Source: an uncultured Rhizobiaceae group bacterium
GTDB taxonomy: Bacteria > Pseudomonadota > Alphaproteobacteria > Rhizobiales > Rhizobiaceae
NCBI GenBank assembly: GCA_937944075.1
Contig: CALDZZ010000160.1
Location: 1 to 11,145, forward strand
DNA length: 11,145 nucleotides
Reading direction: 5' to 3'
Part shown: positions 5,707 through 11,145 of the stretch, in pieces
Layout of the letters: every line of letters starts with the position of its first letter
How positions within the stretch are numbered: the stretch's first letter is position 1
Position numbers and translations under genes: made by a program
Notes under the pieces: generated by a model
The model's database searches: none
Seen by the model: the letters and a program-made list of their open reading frames with translations, nothing else
What the model was told of the DNA's origin: nothing

Positions 5707-7011
5707 TCAGTCAAGCAATGGCGACCAGGCCGGATCTGAGGCAAATGAAGGTGTCTTGATACGACGTTCATTTCTGCCGGTCAGATCAATTGAATAAAGT
5801 CGCGGACCGCCTTGTGCCCCCGGTGTTTCACGGAAGAACATCAACACACGGCCATTGGGCGCCCATGTTGGGCCTTCATTGTGAAAGCCTTCAGCAAGAA
5901 TACGCTCACCACTGCCATCAGGTTTCATGACACCAATGAGGAATTTACCACCAGTCTGCTTGGTAAAGGCAATAAGGTCTCCACGCGGTGACCAGACAGG
6001 CGTTGAATATCGGCCATTGCCAAACGAAATGCGATTTGGCTGACCACCACTTGCGTTCATCACATAAAGTTGCTGGCGACCGCCCCTGTCAGATTCAAAG
6101 ACAATACGCGAGCCATCGGGTGAGTAGGAAGGTGCCGTATCAATGGCTGCTCCACTTGTGAGGCGGGTCGTGTTGCGGGAACTTAGATCCATTGAATAGA
6201 TATTTGCATTTCCGTCTTGCTGCAAACTCATCACAATCTTCTGGCCATTTGGCGAAAATCTCGGTGAGAACGTCATGCCGGGGAAATTGCCCACTACTTC
6301 GCGTTGGCCCGTTTCGATTTGCAGAAGGTAAACACGCGGCTGACCGCCTTCAAAGGACATGTAAGTGATTTCCTGGCGTGTAGGCGAAAAGCGTGGGGTC
6401 AAAACCAGATCGCTACCACGCGTCAGTGTACGCACATTGGCGCCATCCTGATCCATGATGGCCAGGCGCTTGACGCGTTTGTTTTTGGGTCCTGATTCAT
6501 CTACAAAAACGATACGGGTATCGAAGTAGCCTTTTTCACCAGTCAGGCCTTCGTAAATCTTGTCTGAGATAATGTGCGCTGCACGACGCCAAAGCTTGGC
6601 TTCTATTTCAAGACGCTCGCCCGGAAACACCTCATTGGAAGCAAACACGTCCCACAACCGGAAATCAACTCTCAGACGGCCACCGCCTAGGCTTGTGACA
6701 GCACCATTGGCAAGAGCCTGAACATTGAGAACACGCCAATCCTCAAACTTCGGGCGGCCTCCTACCTCAAGCGTTTTCTGGATGAAAGCCGCCTTGTCCG
6801 TGACCTTGAAAAGTCCGGAATTACGCAAGTTATTTGCAATGACAGCAGAGATGTCCTGGGCAACCTTATCCCCCTGAAAATCCATGATTGCTATCGGCAA
6901 GGGTTCTACATTACCCCTTGTGATATCAAATTCGATCTTTGCATTTGCACTCAGCGTCAATGCAATAACAGAAATTATTGAAATTATGATTTTCTGAAGT
7001 AATGAAAACAT
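5707..7011 (-). CDS. tolB: Tol-Pal system protein TolB, periplasmic beta-propeller
   Basis: TolB is the periplasmic component that binds Pal and links it to TolA. This 434-residue precursor has a Sec signal peptide (1-24, cleavage after ANA). The N-terminal domain (about 30-160) contains IAIMDFQGD (40-48), and the C-terminal six-bladed propeller (about 165-434) has repeated WD40-like/PD40 motifs: TPRFSPTRQEI (205-215), SPRFSPNGQKI (249-259), APSYSPDGSRI (293-303), TPVWSPRGDLI (337-347), GPTWAPNGRVL (380-390) and DPAWSPLLD at the C-terminus. The frame stays open 24 codons further upstream, into tolA. The ATG at 7009-7011 is preferred because it begins the signal peptide and has AAGGGA 5 bases upstream. 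The length matches E. coli TolB (430). It is 23 bp after tolA in the same operon. Confidence 0.96.
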   Translation of the reverse strand: MFSLLQKIIISIISVIALTLSANAKIEFDITRGNVEPLPIAIMDFQGDKVAQDISAVIANNLRNSGLFKVTDKAAFIQKTLEVGGRPKFEDWRVLNVQALANGAVTSLGGGRLRVDFRLWDVFASNEVFPGERLEIEAKLWRRAAHIISDKIYEGLTGEKGYFDTRIVFVDESGPKNKRVKRLAIMDQDGANVRTLTRGSDLVLTPRFSPTRQEITYMSFEGGQPRVYLLQIETGQREVVGNFPGMTFSPRFSPNGQKIVMSLQQDGNANIYSMDLSSRNTTRLTSGAAIDTAPSYSPDGSRIVFESDRGGRQQLYVMNASGGQPNRISFGNGRYSTPVWSPRGDLIAFTKQTGGKFLIGVMKPDGSGERILAEGFHNEGPTWAPNGRVLMFFRETPGAQGGPRLYSIDLTGRNERRIKTPSFASDPAWSPLLD

Positions 7012-7016
7012 AAGAG

Positions 7017-7022
7017 TCCCTT
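7017..7022 (-). promoter_or_regulatory. Ribosome binding site deciding the tolB start
   Basis: The minus strand reads AAGGGA 5 bases before the ATG at 7009-7011, in the 23-bp tolA-tolB gap. The longer open frame, from 7083, would overlap tolA by about 50 bp and would put a charged stretch before the signal peptide. The start at 7011 is therefore preferred. Confidence 0.7.
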
Positions 7023-7034
7023 TGATTTTATACT

Positions 7035-8111
7035 CTACTGAAACATTTTTGCCGGATGAAAAGTCGGTACGATCTCGGCCCATGTATCATATTTGTTCTT
7101 TGGCAAAAAGTCATATGGCGCACAACGTTTCACAGCTCGCACCATCGCGGAGCCATAGCGTTTGCGTTCTGAAACGGTTCCACCAAATGTATCGACAACC
7201 GGTATTTTCTTGATGGAACCATCCGGTGCAAGCTGAATGACAACCTTGATCCGCAAGTCATCGGATATCAATTGTCCTGCCAAACCCGTAGCACAACGTT
7301 GAATGGCGGTCTTCAAACCATCCAGCTCACTGCGTGATAGCTTACCGCTTGCCTTGCCCTGTGTGGTGCCAAGCGAAGCCGTCTTGGTGGATTTTTTCTG
7401 CCCACCCGAAGAAGCCTTCTTCTTGTCCTGAAGCTTGGTCTCCTTCTTCGCCTCTTTTTTGGCAGGCGCATCAGGCTTGCCGGTTTCCTTTGTCAGCTCA
7501 GCCAATTGTTTTCGATCATTGGTTTTGGCCGTATTGGGCTTTGCCGGCTTAGGCTTGGGGCGAACCGCCACCTTTGGAACCGGGATTCTGTTTTGATCAA
7601 TCAATTCCTCAAGCGGATCCTTGGTCACCTCGGGTTCAGGCGTAGGCTCCTCAACGGGCGGCTCTGGCTTGACAGGTGTAACCGGATCGGGAAGTGCAGC
7701 CACCTCGGTTGCCTTGGCAGTAGTCTCTTCAACTTTCTCGACCGGCTTTGGCTCTGGCGGAGTAGGCTTAGGTTCAGGAACTGGCGCCTTGGCAGCTTCC
7801 GAAGTCTCCTCAGTCGGGATTTCATCAGCCACCTGTTCGGTTTCAACCTTCACATCTTTTTTGGCATCACCCACATTGGAAGCATCCGGAACAGTTTCAG
7901 GCTTCTTGGTTGGCGTTGGCGCAGGCGTATCCGTTACATCTGCTTCTTGCGCGCCTTGCACGGCGTTGGCGATGTCTTCGAAGGGAATGATATCAATCGG
8001 CACAGAATCCACATCCGCAACCTCAAGTGGTGCAGGCGCAGTTGCGCTCAGCAGACCCCATGAGAGGATCGCCACATGCGCAACACTGGAAAGGGTCGTA
8101 CCTAGTTTCAT
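7035..8111 (-). CDS. tolA: Cell envelope integrity protein TolA (alphaproteobacterial type)
   Basis: TolA is anchored in the inner membrane by its N-terminus, is energised by TolQR, and reaches across the periplasm to Pal and TolB. The 358-residue protein has one transmembrane segment (about 6-24), then the alphaproteobacterial signature EVADVDSVPIDIIPFEDI (30-47). A long extended region (about 55-255), very rich in Pro, Glu, Lys and Thr with KP and EP repeats, follows in place of the long Ala/Lys-rich helix of enterobacterial TolA. The C-terminal TonB/TolA-like domain (about 256-358) has two cysteines, C273 and C330, and ends KYDTWAEIVPTFHPAKMF. The ATG at 8109-8111 is 6 bp past tolR; only a distant AAGGT precedes it, so translational coupling to tolR is likely. 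The biased composition of the middle region opens long spurious frames on the opposite strand. Confidence 0.93.
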   Translation of the reverse strand: MKLGTTLSSVAHVAILSWGLLSATAPAPLEVADVDSVPIDIIPFEDIANAVQGAQEADVTDTPAPTPTKKPETVPDASNVGDAKKDVKVETEQVADEIPTEETSEAAKAPVPEPKPTPPEPKPVEKVEETTAKATEVAALPDPVTPVKPEPPVEEPTPEPEVTKDPLEELIDQNRIPVPKVAVRPKPKPAKPNTAKTNDRKQLAELTKETGKPDAPAKKEAKKETKLQDKKKASSGGQKKSTKTASLGTTQGKASGKLSRSELDGLKTAIQRCATGLAGQLISDDLRIKVVIQLAPDGSIKKIPVVDTFGGTVSERKRYGSAMVRAVKRCAPYDFLPKNKYDTWAEIVPTFHPAKMFQ

Positions 8112-8117
8112 GAAACG

Positions 8118-8567
8118 TTACTGACCTTGCTCTTGCAATGTAACCAAACCGATTTTCTTGTATCCGGCAGCAGAAATTCGCGCCATGATTTTCATGACTG
8201 TGCCATAGTCAGCCGTACGGTCACCACGCACATAAATGCGTTCCTCGTAACCGTTCTTTGCAATGGCTTCCAACTGCGGGAGAATATCCTCAGCCGCAAT
8301 TTCGCTTTCCTGTATATACACCTGGCCTTGCTGATTTACCGAGATGGTAATTGGCTGGGTTTCAGGTTGTAGAGACTTGGCCTGCGTTTCCGGCAGGTCG
8401 ATTGGCACGCCTACGGTCAGCAGCGGTGCTGCAACCATGAAAATAATCAGCAAAACAAGCATGACATCCACAAAGGGTGTCACGTTGATTTCACTCACAG
8501 GCATATGGCGTTTTGCACGGCGTCTTTTGCCACCGCCACCACCAGCATTTCCCATTGACATTCCCAT
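8118..8567 (-). CDS. tolR: TolR, ExbD-family motor protein
   Basis: TolR is the single-pass partner of TolQ in the inner-membrane proton-driven motor that energises TolA. The 149-residue protein starts with a Gly-rich and basic cytoplasmic tail (about 6-20). Then comes the family signature SEINVTPFVDVMLVLLIIFM (25-44), with D34 the expected proton-carrying transmembrane aspartate. The remainder (about 60-149) is the periplasmic domain, including RGDRTADYGTVMKIM (114-128). The frame is open 35 codons further upstream into tolQ. The ATG at 8565-8567 is chosen because AAGGA lies 7 bases upstream and the resulting length matches the family. That ribosome binding site overlaps the tolQ stop codon, an arrangement typical of coupled translation; the gap from tolQ is 10 bp. 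Confidence 0.95.
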   Translation of the reverse strand: MGMSMGNAGGGGGKRRRAKRHMPVSEINVTPFVDVMLVLLIIFMVAAPLLTVGVPIDLPETQAKSLQPETQPITISVNQQGQVYIQESEIAAEDILPQLEAIAKNGYEERIYVRGDRTADYGTVMKIMARISAAGYKKIGLVTLQEQGQ

Positions 8568-8574
8568 TGTCTGA

Positions 8575-8579
8575 TCCTT
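8575..8579 (-). promoter_or_regulatory. Ribosome binding site of tolR, overlapping the tolQ stop
   Basis: The minus strand reads AAGGA 7 bases before the tolR ATG, and two of its bases belong to the TAA stop of tolQ. This fixes the tolR start at 8567 rather than any upstream codon in the open frame and suggests coupled translation of the two motor subunits. Confidence 0.7.
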
Positions 8580-9363
8580 ACTCAGCTGCTCGTGATTGCT
8601 GGTTTCCCTGCCCTGTTTTCTCATCAATCTGACGAGACAGTATCGCAGAAAACTCATCTGCAAATCCTTCAAGGCGGGTTGTTATTTTTCCAACATCCGA
8701 AGAAAGCTTATTGTAAAAAATTGTCGCTGGAATGGCAGCAAGAAGGCCAAGTGCTGTCGCCAGCAAGGCTTCTGCAATACCAGGTGCCACAACAGCAAGG
8801 TTTGTTGACTTGGAACCTGCAATCGCCTGAAACGAGGTCATGATACCGATAACAGTACCGAACAGCCCGACAAATGGTGTTGCCGAGCCAACGGTTGCCA
8901 AAAACATCAAGCGGCTTTCAAGTCGCTCGGCTTCCTTTGCCAGTGAAACATCCAGCACCTTGTCGATGCGCGTGCCCAATCCGATTTGTGAATTTGCACC
9001 GCGTTCAAAAGAGCGCTTCCATTCGCGCATGGCAGCAACAAAAAGTGCGCCCATGCCGGTAGGGTTGCGGTCTGCAAGAGATTTATAAAGATCCTCAAGG
9101 GACTGGCCAGACCAGAAAACCTTTTCAAACCGATCCAGTTGTCTCTTGGTGCGCTTGTATAAAAACCATTTGTCAATGATGATTGCCCAGCTCCACACAG
9201 AAGCCAGCAGCAGTCCAATCATGACGATTTTTACAATCAGGCCCGCTTCGAGAAACAGTCCGATCAGCGACACATCAACCGTGCCACCAAGTTCAGAACT
9301 TTCCACGCCTTGTGCCATAGCGGCTGACACACCAAACAGTGCAGTTTCAATCATATCTGCCAA
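8578..9363 (-). CDS. tolQ: TolQ, MotA/ExbB-family motor protein
   Basis: TolQ forms the inner-membrane stator ring around TolR and uses the proton gradient to drive TolA. The 261-residue protein has three hydrophobic segments (about 38-62, 152-178 and 190-215) and a cytoplasmic loop between the first two. It also has the family signature ATVGSATPFVGLFGTVIGIM (156-175) and the third-helix stretch APGIAEALLATALGLLAAIPA (193-213, split here by residue numbering). The start given is TTG at 9361-9363, because AGGA lies 5 bases before it. An ATG three codons later (9354) would have that site 14 bases away, so it is the weaker choice; the difference is only three residues. The N-terminus before the first membrane segment is longer than in E. 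coli TolQ (230 residues). It is the first gene of a tight tolQRAB run, 233 bp after ybgC. Confidence 0.95.
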   Translation of the reverse strand: MADMIETALFGVSAAMAQGVESSELGGTVDVSLIGLFLEAGLIVKIVMIGLLLASVWSWAIIIDKWFLYKRTKRQLDRFEKVFWSGQSLEDLYKSLADRNPTGMGALFVAAMREWKRSFERGANSQIGLGTRIDKVLDVSLAKEAERLESRLMFLATVGSATPFVGLFGTVIGIMTSFQAIAGSKSTNLAVVAPGIAEALLATALGLLAAIPATIFYNKLSSDVGKITTRLEGFADEFSAILSRQIDEKTGQGNQQSRAAE

Positions 9364-9365
9364 AT

Positions 9366-9372
9366 CTTTCCT
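9366..9372 (-). promoter_or_regulatory. Ribosome binding site supporting a TTG start for tolQ
   Basis: The minus strand reads AGGAAAG. The AGGA core is 5 bases from the TTG at 9361-9363 and 14 bases from the next in-frame ATG. Normal spacing therefore favours the TTG. Confidence 0.55.
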
Positions 9373-9488
9373 ATTCAGGGCAATCCATCAGGATCCTGCC
9401 CCCAGGGTTACTTTCATAGTCAAAACTGTGGTCAAAGAATGTCACACTTTGATTCCACAAATGACTCTACGTTACGTTAGAATCGATT

Positions 9489-9506
9489 AGGGTTAATGAA
9501 GGGTTA
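9489..9506. repeat. Tandem AGGGTTA direct repeat upstream of tolQ
   Basis: AGGGTTA occurs at 9489-9495 and 9500-9506, separated by ATGA, giving an 11-bp period, about one helical turn. A third copy lies at 9404-9410, and AGGGTTAA also appears upstream of pal (5556-5563). Same-face spacing is what a pair of regulator half-sites would show; the regulator is unknown. The reverse complement, TTAACCCT, resembles a CtrA half-site (TTAACCAT) without matching it fully. Confidence 0.4.
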
Positions 9507-9567
9507 GGATTTCGTGAAATCAGACAGAAATCACAACGCCTTTATGGATGATCCCTGCCCTTTTATG

Positions 9568-9585
9568 CCGGACTGAAAAGTCCGG
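9568..9585 (-). terminator. Hairpin after ybgC, possible weak terminator
   Basis: CCGGACT (9568-9574) and AGTCCGG (9579-9585) form a perfect, GC-rich 7-bp stem around a 4-base loop, 11 bp past the ybgC stop codon. On the minus strand the stem is followed by CATAAAAGGG, with no U-run, so intrinsic termination would be inefficient. It may act as an RNA-end stabiliser or a partial terminator before tolQ. Confidence 0.45.
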
Positions 9586-9596
9586 TCAGCCAATGA

Positions 9597-10043
9597 CTAA
9601 CCGCCCAGTTTGGCGCGCAAATCATCGGGGAAGCGTTTTGCCCCTCCCCCATGGTTGATAAAGGCCACTTCAACATCTGCCCCGCAAAGCATGATCTCAT
9701 CGCCGTTTTCATCAATCCGCAAAACATCCTGACGTAGAAAAGACCGCGCACCGGTAAGTTTCTGCAATACGGTTCTGACCGTCAGCAAATCATCGATGAC
9801 AGCCGGAGGGCCAAATTTCAGCGTCATGCGGTGAATAGCAAAGGCACTGTCATCCTCAGCCAGATCAGTGTGGAATATTTCCAGATGTCTCAGCCACTCC
9901 GTTCTGGAGCGCTCCATGTATTTCAGGTAGTTGGAATGATAAACCACACCGGAAAAATCCGTATCCTCATAGTAGACGCGGACCTGCATTTCATGGCCGT
10001 TTTCTATGAGCTTGTTTTCAAGTTCGGTTTTTTCGCGTGACAT
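9597..10043 (-). CDS. ybgC: YbgC-family acyl-CoA thioesterase (Tol-Pal-associated hotdog protein)
   Basis: YbgC is a cytoplasmic hotdog-fold thioesterase encoded with tol-pal in most proteobacteria; it hydrolyses acyl-CoA thioesters, and its link to the Tol system is not settled. The 148-residue protein carries the 4HBT signature YYEDTDFSGVVYHSNYLKYM (24-43), with D29 as the expected catalytic aspartate and H36 the nearby conserved histidine. MERSRTEWLRH follows, and then FAIHRMTLKFGPPAVIDDLL, as expected for the family. The frame extends two codons upstream to a TTG at 10049. The ATG at 10041-10043 is preferred because the only purine-rich stretch, GAAAG, is 9 bases from it and 3 from the TTG. 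The N-terminus has about 18 residues before the hotdog fold, longer than in E. coli. The gene is divergent from the MOSC gene, 53 bp away. Confidence 0.94.
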   Translation of the reverse strand: MSREKTELENKLIENGHEMQVRVYYEDTDFSGVVYHSNYLKYMERSRTEWLRHLEIFHTDLAEDDSAFAIHRMTLKFGPPAVIDDLLTVRTVLQKLTGARSFLRQDVLRIDENGDEIMLCGADVEVAFINHGGGAKRFPDDLRAKLGG

Positions 10044-10071
10044 TGTCAATTTCTTTCATATGGTCTGTAAT
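10043..10071 (+). promoter_or_regulatory. Strong candidate promoter of the MOSC gene
   Basis: TTGTCA (10043-10048), a 17-bp spacer, then TGTAAT (10066-10071): each hexamer differs from the housekeeping consensus at one position and the spacing is optimal. Transcription would begin near 10078, giving a leader of about 19 bases. The -35 overlaps the first base of the ybgC start codon on the other strand, so RNA polymerase here would overlap the ybgC initiation region. The -10 is framed by GGTC (10062-10065) and GACC (10072-10075). Confidence 0.6.
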
Positions 10072-10096
10072 GACCTTAACACATTGAAGAATGAAT

Positions 10097-11145
10097 ATGA
10101 CAGATTCAAATACCCCAAGGCTTCAAAAAATCCATCGATATCCGGTCAAGGGCTTCCCTGGTGACGTCCTCACGCACACCAGTCTTCAAGCTGGAGCAGG
10201 CATTGCAGGCGACAGACGCTATGCGGTGACGAATGGCACAGTGGATACGGGCGAATGGATGCCCTCTCGCAGTTTTTTCATCAATGCTGTCAATGATGGC
10301 ATGATGAAGTTCAGCTTTGAGAACTCCGACGATCAAATCAGGCTTGAAAACATAGAGGGGATGCAGGTTGTCTTCGAGATTGATGACGCAGCGAGCCTTG
10401 CAAAGGCAAATGATGAAATCGTGGAATTCATGCGGCCTGTCGGTGTTAAGCCTGACATGCCGAAACCGCAAATCATCGACCGTGGTGAAGGCGCCATTTG
10501 GGATTATGTGGACACACCCATTTCAATCATCAATGCAGAAAGCGTGAAGGCGCTCGACAAGAAACTGGACACAAACCTGGATCCGGCTCGGTTCAGGGGA
10601 AATCTGATTGTTGAAGGGTTGGCAGCGTGGGAAGAGTTTTCCTGGATGGGCAAACGCATTCAAATTGGAGATTGCATTCTGGATGTGCACCGACCGATTG
10701 ACCGCTGCCCGACACCTGGCGTCAATCCTGAAACAGGCGAACGCGATGTCGAAGTCACGCCGGGACTGCGCGACCACTTCGGGCATATCTATTGCGGCAT
10801 GTATGCCAAAGTTGTTCAAGGTGGTGAAATCAAAACCGGCGATTCAATCGAGGTTTTGGGAGATGCAGACCTAAAACTTGAAGACGTTATGGTTTCCAAC
10901 GCCAGCAACTACGCGCTGTGGCCACGCGCGGCAGAAGTAATCGCCTGTGATATAGGAAACAACAAAACCAAACTCACGCTAAAAACCACCTCTCCATGGA
11001 TACCACCAGAAGCACAACCCGGCCAACGCCTGAAACTTCACTTGGGTGAAAAAGGCTGGACACAGGAATATATAACTGCCTCCAGCGAATTTAGCTTTGA
11101 AGTGGAAATTGAAGATAGTGTAACAGAAGACCCGAATACTGAATA
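10097..11145 (+). CDS. MOSC-domain protein with a possible FAD/ferredoxin-reductase-like C-terminal domain (runs off the right edge)
   Basis: MOSC domains bind sulfur- or molybdenum-cofactor-type ligands through a conserved cysteine; the substrate here is unknown. The first 349 codons are present with no stop. Residues about 6-120 match the MOSC N-terminal beta-barrel type, with KIHRYPVKGF and AGIAGDRRYAV near the start. Residues about 130-255 are the MOSC core, with RFRGNLIVEG (165-174) and RPIDRCPTPGVNPETGERD (199-217), where C204 is the conserved cysteine. From about 272 a new domain begins (WPRAAEVIAC, later PPEAQPGQRLKLHL), which resembles the opening of an FR-type FAD-binding domain. 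This suggests a MOSC-oxidoreductase fusion, but the usual R-x-Y-S/T flavin motif reads QEYITAS. The start at 10097 is preferred over the in-frame ATG at 10091 because GAAGA is at normal distance only from 10097; a TGA at 10085 blocks further extension. Confidence 0.85.
   Translation, partial: MTDSNTPRLQKIHRYPVKGFPGDVLTHTSLQAGAGIAGDRRYAVTNGTVDTGEWMPSRSFFINAVNDGMMKFSFENSDDQIRLENIEGMQVVFEIDDAASLAKANDEIVEFMRPVGVKPDMPKPQIIDRGEGAIWDYVDTPISIINAESVKALDKKLDTNLDPARFRGNLIVEGLAAWEEFSWMGKRIQIGDCILDVHRPIDRCPTPGVNPETGERDVEVTPGLRDHFGHIYCGMYAKVVQGGEIKTGDSIEVLGDADLKLEDVMVSNASNYALWPRAAEVIACDIGNNKTKLTLKTTSPWIPPEAQPGQRLKLHLGEKGWTQEYITASSEFSFEVEIEDSVTEDPNTE

Larger units (their letters stand above)
9364..9596. other. 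ybgC-tolQ intergenic region, presumed tolQ promoter region
   Basis: This 233-bp spacer has no credible gene; a 114-codon plus-strand frame crossing it (9146-9490) lies mostly antisense to tolQ. On the tolQ strand it contains a hairpin after ybgC (9568-9585), two AGGGTTA direct repeats in tandem (9489-9506, read on the plus strand), a third copy at 9404-9410, and a weak promoter-like pair GTGACA (9440-9445) with GACTAT (9416-9421) at 18 bp. The ribosome binding site of tolQ is at 9366-9372. The length and content suggest that the tolQRAB promoter lies here, but no strong hexamer pair is visible. Confidence 0.5.

Noticed and set aside
5582..5797. 71-codon plus-strand frame in the tolB-pal spacer
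   Set aside because: About half lies in the spacer and the rest is antisense to tolB. I see no ribosome binding site and no recognisable motif, so a small gene cannot be supported.
7506..8124. Two long overlapping plus-strand open frames (185 and 167 codons) opposite tolA
   Set aside because: They arise from the biased Pro/Lys/Glu codons of the TolA shaft. The products are low-complexity (Arg/Leu/Phe-rich or Ser/Gly/Thr-rich), show no family resemblance and overlap a certain gene.
9146..9490. 114-codon plus-strand frame across the tolQ start and the upstream spacer
   Set aside because: It is mostly antisense to tolQ, has no family signature, and its end in the spacer looks accidental.
10106..10819. 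Minus-strand frames (121 and 98 codons) antisense to the MOSC gene
   Set aside because: They lie fully inside a continuous, recognisable plus-strand coding region and have no identifiable protein features.
1..11145. Insertion sequences, CRISPR arrays, tRNA/rRNA genes, phage or defence genes
   Set aside because: All the coding space is filled by recognisable housekeeping genes. The spacers are at most 233 bp, and I find no long direct or inverted repeats, no regular repeat-spacer series and no tRNA-like cloverleaf.

Overview
The window is a housekeeping segment of an alphaproteobacterial chromosome. The order glmM - ftsH - tilS - cpoB - pal - tolB - tolA - tolR - tolQ - ybgC, all on the minus strand, is the arrangement usual in Rhizobiales/Hyphomicrobiales. 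The proteins look alphaproteobacterial too: the TolA N-terminus, the Pal lipoprotein sequence and the Gly/Arg-rich TolR N-terminus. Base composition is close to balanced, lower in GC than typical soil rhizobia, so a marine or host-associated relative is possible; I cannot name a genus.

Transcription of the main block runs from right to left. First is ybgC (acyl-CoA thioesterase), then a 233-bp gap. Next comes tolQ-tolR-tolA-tolB, with gaps of 10, 6 and 23 bp: the inner-membrane proton-driven motor (TolQR), the trans-periplasmic rod (TolA) and the periplasmic beta-propeller (TolB). A 223-bp gap separates these from pal, the outer-membrane peptidoglycan-binding lipoprotein, which ends at a strong intrinsic terminator. 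Beyond it, cpoB (Tol/PBP1B coordinator) and tilS (tRNA-Ile lysidine synthetase) form a pair 21 bp apart. ftsH (membrane AAA+ zinc protease) follows, preceded by a candidate sigma-32-like promoter and a candidate housekeeping promoter, and ending at a near-ideal hairpin terminator. The first 69 codons of glmM (phosphoglucosamine mutase) run off the left edge.

On the plus strand at the right edge is one divergent gene, a MOSC-domain protein that runs off the window. It is only 53 bp from ybgC, and its best promoter overlaps the ybgC start codon. In many Rhizobiales ruvCAB lies next to ybgC, so this junction may be lineage-specific.

Functionally, the Tol-Pal genes maintain outer-membrane integrity and constriction during division. 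GlmM supplies an amino-sugar precursor of peptidoglycan and LPS, FtsH performs membrane protein quality control, and TilS is needed for AUA decoding. I see no mobile element, CRISPR array, tRNA or rRNA gene, and no convincing undescribed system. The points worth a second look are regulatory (ftsH promoter pair, repeated AGGGTTAA elements, paired palindromes after pal) and the C-terminal extension of the MOSC protein.
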